The notes under the pieces: model-generated
The model's input: the letters and a program-made list of their open reading frames with translations, nothing else
What the model was told of the DNA's origin: nothing
The model's database searches: none
Assembly: GCA_044508625.1 (NCBI GenBank)
Contig: JBIQHJ010000017.1
Location: forward strand, 1-62,768
DNA length: 62,768 nucleotides
Direction of reading: 5' to 3'
DNA from: Castellaniella sp044508625
Lineage (GTDB): Bacteria > Pseudomonadota > Gammaproteobacteria > Burkholderiales > Burkholderiaceae_B
Made by a program: the position numbers and the translations under genes
Shown here: positions 60,240 through 62,768 of the stretch, piece after piece
Numbering within the stretch: position 1 is the stretch's first letter
How the letters are laid out: each line of letters opens with the position of its first letter

Positions 60240-61543
60240 CGCACGCCTCCCGCGACCTTCAGCGAACGGGCGGCGCGACCCTGGCCGGCCAGGACCTCGG
60301 CCGTCGCGCGCTCGATGATCTCGAGCCCGTGCTCGAGCTGCTCGCCGGGTATCGTGAGCGCCGGCAGGACCTTGAGCACCTCGTCGTTCCCGCCCGAGGT
60401 CTCGATCACCACGCCGAGCTCGAAGGCGCGGCGCGCGATCCGGGCCGCCAGCCCCTCGCTCGCCGGCGTCACCAGGCCCTGGATGAGGCCGCGGCCGCGC
60501 ACGCTCAGGCCCGCGTCGCGATAGCTGTGGACCAGGTTCTCGAGCCAGTCGCGCACGATCGCCTCCTTGGCGTGGACCTCCGCCTGGAACGCGCCGTCGC
60601 TCCAGTAGGTCTCGAGCGCCTGGGCGGCCGTCACGAAGGCCAGGTTGTTGCCGCGGAAGGTGCCGCTGTGGGCGCCCGGCTCCCAGACGTCCAGCTCGGG
60701 CTTGAACAGCACCAGCGACATCGGCAGCCCGAAGCCCGAGAGGGACTTGGACAGGGTCACGATGTCGGGCGAGATCCCCGCCGCCTCGAAGCTGAAGAAC
60801 CCGCCGGTGCGGCCGCAGCCGACCTGGATGTCGTCGACGATCAGCAGCATGTCGTGCTGGCGGCACAGGCGCTCGAGCTCGCGCAGCCAGCGCTGCGAGG
60901 CCACGTTGACGCCGCCCTCGCCCTGCACGGTCTCGACGATCACGGCGGCCGGCAGGTCCAGGCCGCTGCTGGGATCGGCCAGCATGCGCTCGAGGTAGGC
61001 GATGGTGTTGACGTCCGGGCCGAAATAGCCGTCATAGGGCATGAAGGTGGTGTTGTCCAGCGCCATGCCGGCGGCCTTGCGGAACTTGCGGTTGGCGGTC
61101 GCCGCCAGCGAGCCGCCCGAGACGCCGTGGAAGCCGTGCGTGAACGAAATCACGTTGTGCCGGCCCTTGACCTGGCGCGCCAGCTTGAGCGCGGCCTCGA
61201 CGGCGTTGGTGCCGGTCGGGCCGGTGAATTGCAGCGTGTAGCGCAGGCGGCGCGGCTGCAGGATCAGCCGGTCGATGGTCTGGAGAAAGTATTTTTTCGC
61301 GCTGGTGGCCATGTCCAGGCCATGGACCACGCCGTCGGCATTCAGGTACTCGATCATGCGATCCTTCAGGATCGCGTTGTTGTGGCCATAATTGAGCGTG
61401 CCCGCGCCGCTGAAGAAATCGATGTAGCGCCTGCCCGATTCGTCGTAGAGCTCCGACCCGCTCGCCTTGCTGAAAATCACCGGGAAAGACCGGACGTAGC
61501 CCCTGACCTCGGACTCCATCCGGTCAAAGATTTTCAAGTCCAT
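60236..61543 (-). CDS. ectB: Diaminobutyrate-2-oxoglutarate transaminase
   Basis: A 435-residue class III PLP aminotransferase converting aspartate semialdehyde to diaminobutyrate. EctB hallmarks: MDLKIFDRMESEVRGYVRSFPVIF, FTGPTGTNAVEAALKLARQVKGR, VDDIQVGCGRTGGFFSFE, and SKSLSGFGLPMSLVLFKPELD with the PLP lysine in LSKSLSG. RBS AAGGAGG precedes the ATG at 61543. It lies 16 bp after ectA. Confidence 0.97.
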   Translation of the reverse strand: MDLKIFDRMESEVRGYVRSFPVIFSKASGSELYDESGRRYIDFFSGAGTLNYGHNNAILKDRMIEYLNADGVVHGLDMATSAKKYFLQTIDRLILQPRRLRYTLQFTGPTGTNAVEAALKLARQVKGRHNVISFTHGFHGVSGGSLAATANRKFRKAAGMALDNTTFMPYDGYFGPDVNTIAYLERMLADPSSGLDLPAAVIVETVQGEGGVNVASQRWLRELERLCRQHDMLLIVDDIQVGCGRTGGFFSFEAAGISPDIVTLSKSLSGFGLPMSLVLFKPELDVWEPGAHSGTFRGNNLAFVTAAQALETYWSDGAFQAEVHAKEAIVRDWLENLVHSYRDAGLSVRGRGLIQGLVTPASEGLAARIARRAFELGVVIETSGGNDEVLKVLPALTIPGEQLEHGLEIIERATAEVLAGQGRAARSLKVAGGVR

Positions 61544-61559
61544 GTGTACCTCCTTTCGT

Positions 61560-62072
61560 CTAGCAAACATCGCCCGCCGCCGCCAGGGCCGCGGACCTCT
61601 CGAACGGGCCGATGCGCAGCAGAGGCTCCGCATCATGGTCTCCGGCCCCGAACAATCCGGCGTCGAACAACGCCGTCTCCACCACCGATGCGCCCAGGCC
61701 CCGCGCGAGCCCGGCGAACATCCGCCGGGACGCCCGATTGCCGGGACCGACGGTGGTTTCTACATAATTGATCCGCGACAACTCGGGGCGCCCGAGCAGC
61801 GCGCGCAGCATGCGGCACCCGAGCCCCAGGCCGCGCGCCCGCGCGGCCACCGCCACCTGCCAGACGAACAGCGTGTCCGGCCGGCCGGGCGGCCGGTATC
61901 CGGTCACCAGGCCGGCCAGGCCCCCGCCGTCCTCGGCGAGGATGCAGGTGTCGGGGAAATGCTCGGCCAGCAGCAGATAGGCATAGGTGGAATTCACGTC
62001 CAGGGGCGGGCATGCCCGCACCAGCCCGAACATGGACGAACCATCGGATCGGCGGGGCTTGCGCAGCCTCAA
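61560..62072 (-). CDS. ectA: Diaminobutyrate acetyltransferase
   Basis: A 170-residue GNAT acetyltransferase forming N-gamma-acetyl-diaminobutyrate. The family pattern LRKPRRSDGSSMFGLVRACPPLDVNSTYAYLLLAEHF, FVWQVAVAARARGLGLGCRMLRALL (acetyl-CoA motif) and NYVETTVGPGNRASRRMFAGLAR is clear. I start at the TTG at 62072, which keeps the conserved N-terminus and overlaps the regulator stop (TTGA); the next ATG (62034) would lose part of it. Confidence 0.93.
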   Translation of the reverse strand: MRLRKPRRSDGSSMFGLVRACPPLDVNSTYAYLLLAEHFPDTCILAEDGGGLAGLVTGYRPPGRPDTLFVWQVAVAARARGLGLGCRMLRALLGRPELSRINYVETTVGPGNRASRRMFAGLARGLGASVVETALFDAGLFGAGDHDAEPLLRIGPFERSAALAAAGDVC

Positions 62073-62608
62073 ACCACCAATCCCGATTCGGGCGCCACGC
62101 CGCCTTCCACCGGCACGTCGAGCATGGGGGATTGCGGGTCGGCGGGCTGCTGGATGCCGGCGCCCGATTCCATCAGGGCGACGACGCGCTCGAGCGAGAG
62201 CGTGATCGTCGCCTGCTCGAGCTCGGGCAGGGCCTTGAGCGACTCGGACAGTTTCTGCTGCAGCGGCGACGGCGTCTCGCGGGCCAGCTTGCGGCCGGCC
62301 TCGGTGGCCGTGATGAATACGATCCGCCGGTCCTCGCGGCCGCGCTCGCGCACGATCAGGCCCTTGTCCTCGAGCCGGTCGAGGATGCCGACCACGGTGC
62401 TGGCGCTGACGTGGACCTCGCGGCTGATCGCCGTGGCGGTCATCGGGCCGCGCTGGATGACCGTGCGCAGACAGACGAGCTGGGGCCCGGTGATGTGGCT
62501 GCACGCGGCCAACTGGCGGGAATGCAGCGCCACCGACCGGGTGATGCGGCGCAAGGCCCGCAAAATGCGCAAATCGTAGTCCTGCTGGGTATCGCCCTCT
62601 ATGCTCAT
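62069..62608 (-). CDS. MarR-family regulator of the ectoine operon (EctR-like)
   Basis: A 179-residue MarR-type winged-helix repressor (LRILRALRRITRSVALHSRQLAACSHITGPQLVCLRTVIQRGPMTATAISREVHVSASTVVGILDRLEDKGLIVRERGREDRRIVFITATEAGR). EctR1-type MarR proteins are known to precede ect genes and repress them at low salt. It shares the operon with ectABCD, so it would also control itself. Start ATG 62608 is used; a GTG at 62647 is the alternative. Confidence 0.92.
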   Translation of the reverse strand: MSIEGDTQQDYDLRILRALRRITRSVALHSRQLAACSHITGPQLVCLRTVIQRGPMTATAISREVHVSASTVVGILDRLEDKGLIVRERGREDRRIVFITATEAGRKLARETPSPLQQKLSESLKALPELEQATITLSLERVVALMESGAGIQQPADPQSPMLDVPVEGGVAPESGLVV

Positions 62609-62645
62609 GTCCTGCTCGCCGAAACGTCCATCGAACGAAATGTCC

Positions 62646-62684
62646 ACCGGCCAAACTGCCGGTCAAATCAATTTCTATTGAAAT
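62646..62684. promoter_or_regulatory. Inverted repeats at the ect promoter
   Basis: ACCGGC-6-GCCGGT (62646-62663, perfect 6-bp arms) and ATTTC-4-GAAAT (62671-62684). The second overlaps the start-site side of the -10 element, the usual place for MarR-type operators. Confidence 0.55.
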
Positions 62685-62711
62685 GATAAGCTTGCGAACT
62701 ATGTAGGTCAA
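62683..62711 (-). promoter_or_regulatory. Promoter of the regulator-ectABCD operon
   Basis: Minus-strand TTGACC (62711-62706), 17 bp, TATCAT (62688-62683): good hexamers with optimal spacing, 75 nt before the ATG at 62608. Confidence 0.75.
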
Positions 62712-62768
62712 GCGGGATCGCGCCGCAGCGGGATCACGCCGCTGGCGGACGGGGCCGAACGGCGGGTG

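Overview
The window is a 62.8 kb piece of a GC-rich chromosome from a Betaproteobacterium, most likely family Alcaligenaceae (Bordetella/Achromobacter relatives). The grounds are the high-GC codon use, the trxA-rho arrangement, the glycolate oxidase genes beside mnmA, the ectoine genes, and protein sequences typical of that group. The genus cannot be fixed by reading alone. I see no insertion sequence, prophage, CRISPR array or rRNA operon. Two tRNA genes are present (Thr-CGT and Lys-CTT).

Layout. 1-6755: housekeeping genes (parC partial, parE, trxA, rho, gdhA). 6832-9129: 3-oxoadipate CoA-transferase genes pcaI-pcaJ, divergent from a PcaR-type IclR regulator, with a double palindromic operator between them. 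9326-21933: a catabolic and uptake cluster (aldehyde dehydrogenase, crotonase, polyamine-type ABC transporter with a fused permease, IclR regulator, acyl-CoA ligase, FAD oxidase, ornithine-cyclodeaminase-like protein, class III aminotransferase). Its substrate is not evident; a beta-amino acid or other amine is my best guess. 22223-25295: a small Asr-like secreted protein, DUF3422, an AI-2E family protein and a MAPEG protein. 25379-31037: tRNA-Thr, then a chaperone-usher pilus of the spore-coat-U type. 31045-34867: an ADP-ribosylglycohydrolase-fold protein with altered metal ligands, a lipoprotein, a hydroxyacid dehydrogenase, an intergenic repeat block and a PmtA-like methyltransferase.

34890-45140: a second catabolic cluster with a TRAP transporter, two DHDPS-family lyases, a tautomerase, acyl-CoA dehydrogenase, CoA-transferase, MaoC hydratase, crotonase and a GntR/FCD regulator. 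TTGATCAA-type boxes lie at its promoters, so it looks like one regulon that imports an organic acid, activates it with CoA and beta-oxidises it. 45242-48876: tRNA-Lys, purB, a glutathione transferase and mnmA, with a duplicated mnmA 3' end. 48869-55477: glcF, glcE, glcD, a D-lactate-type dehydrogenase and the DAHP synthase gene aroG. Ahead of aroG is a short Phe/Tyr-rich leader peptide followed by an intrinsic terminator, which has the layout of a pheL-like ribosome-mediated attenuator.

55645-62608: the ectoine locus. ehuBCDA (uptake) converges with ectABCD (synthesis and hydroxylation), which follow a MarR-type regulator. Together they would let the cell both make and scavenge ectoine and hydroxyectoine under osmotic stress.

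The observations I rate highest are the aroG leader peptide/attenuator, the unassigned amine-type catabolic cluster with its GTATTTC palindromes, the TTGATCAA regulon, and the glycohydrolase-fold protein that has lost its acidic metal motifs.
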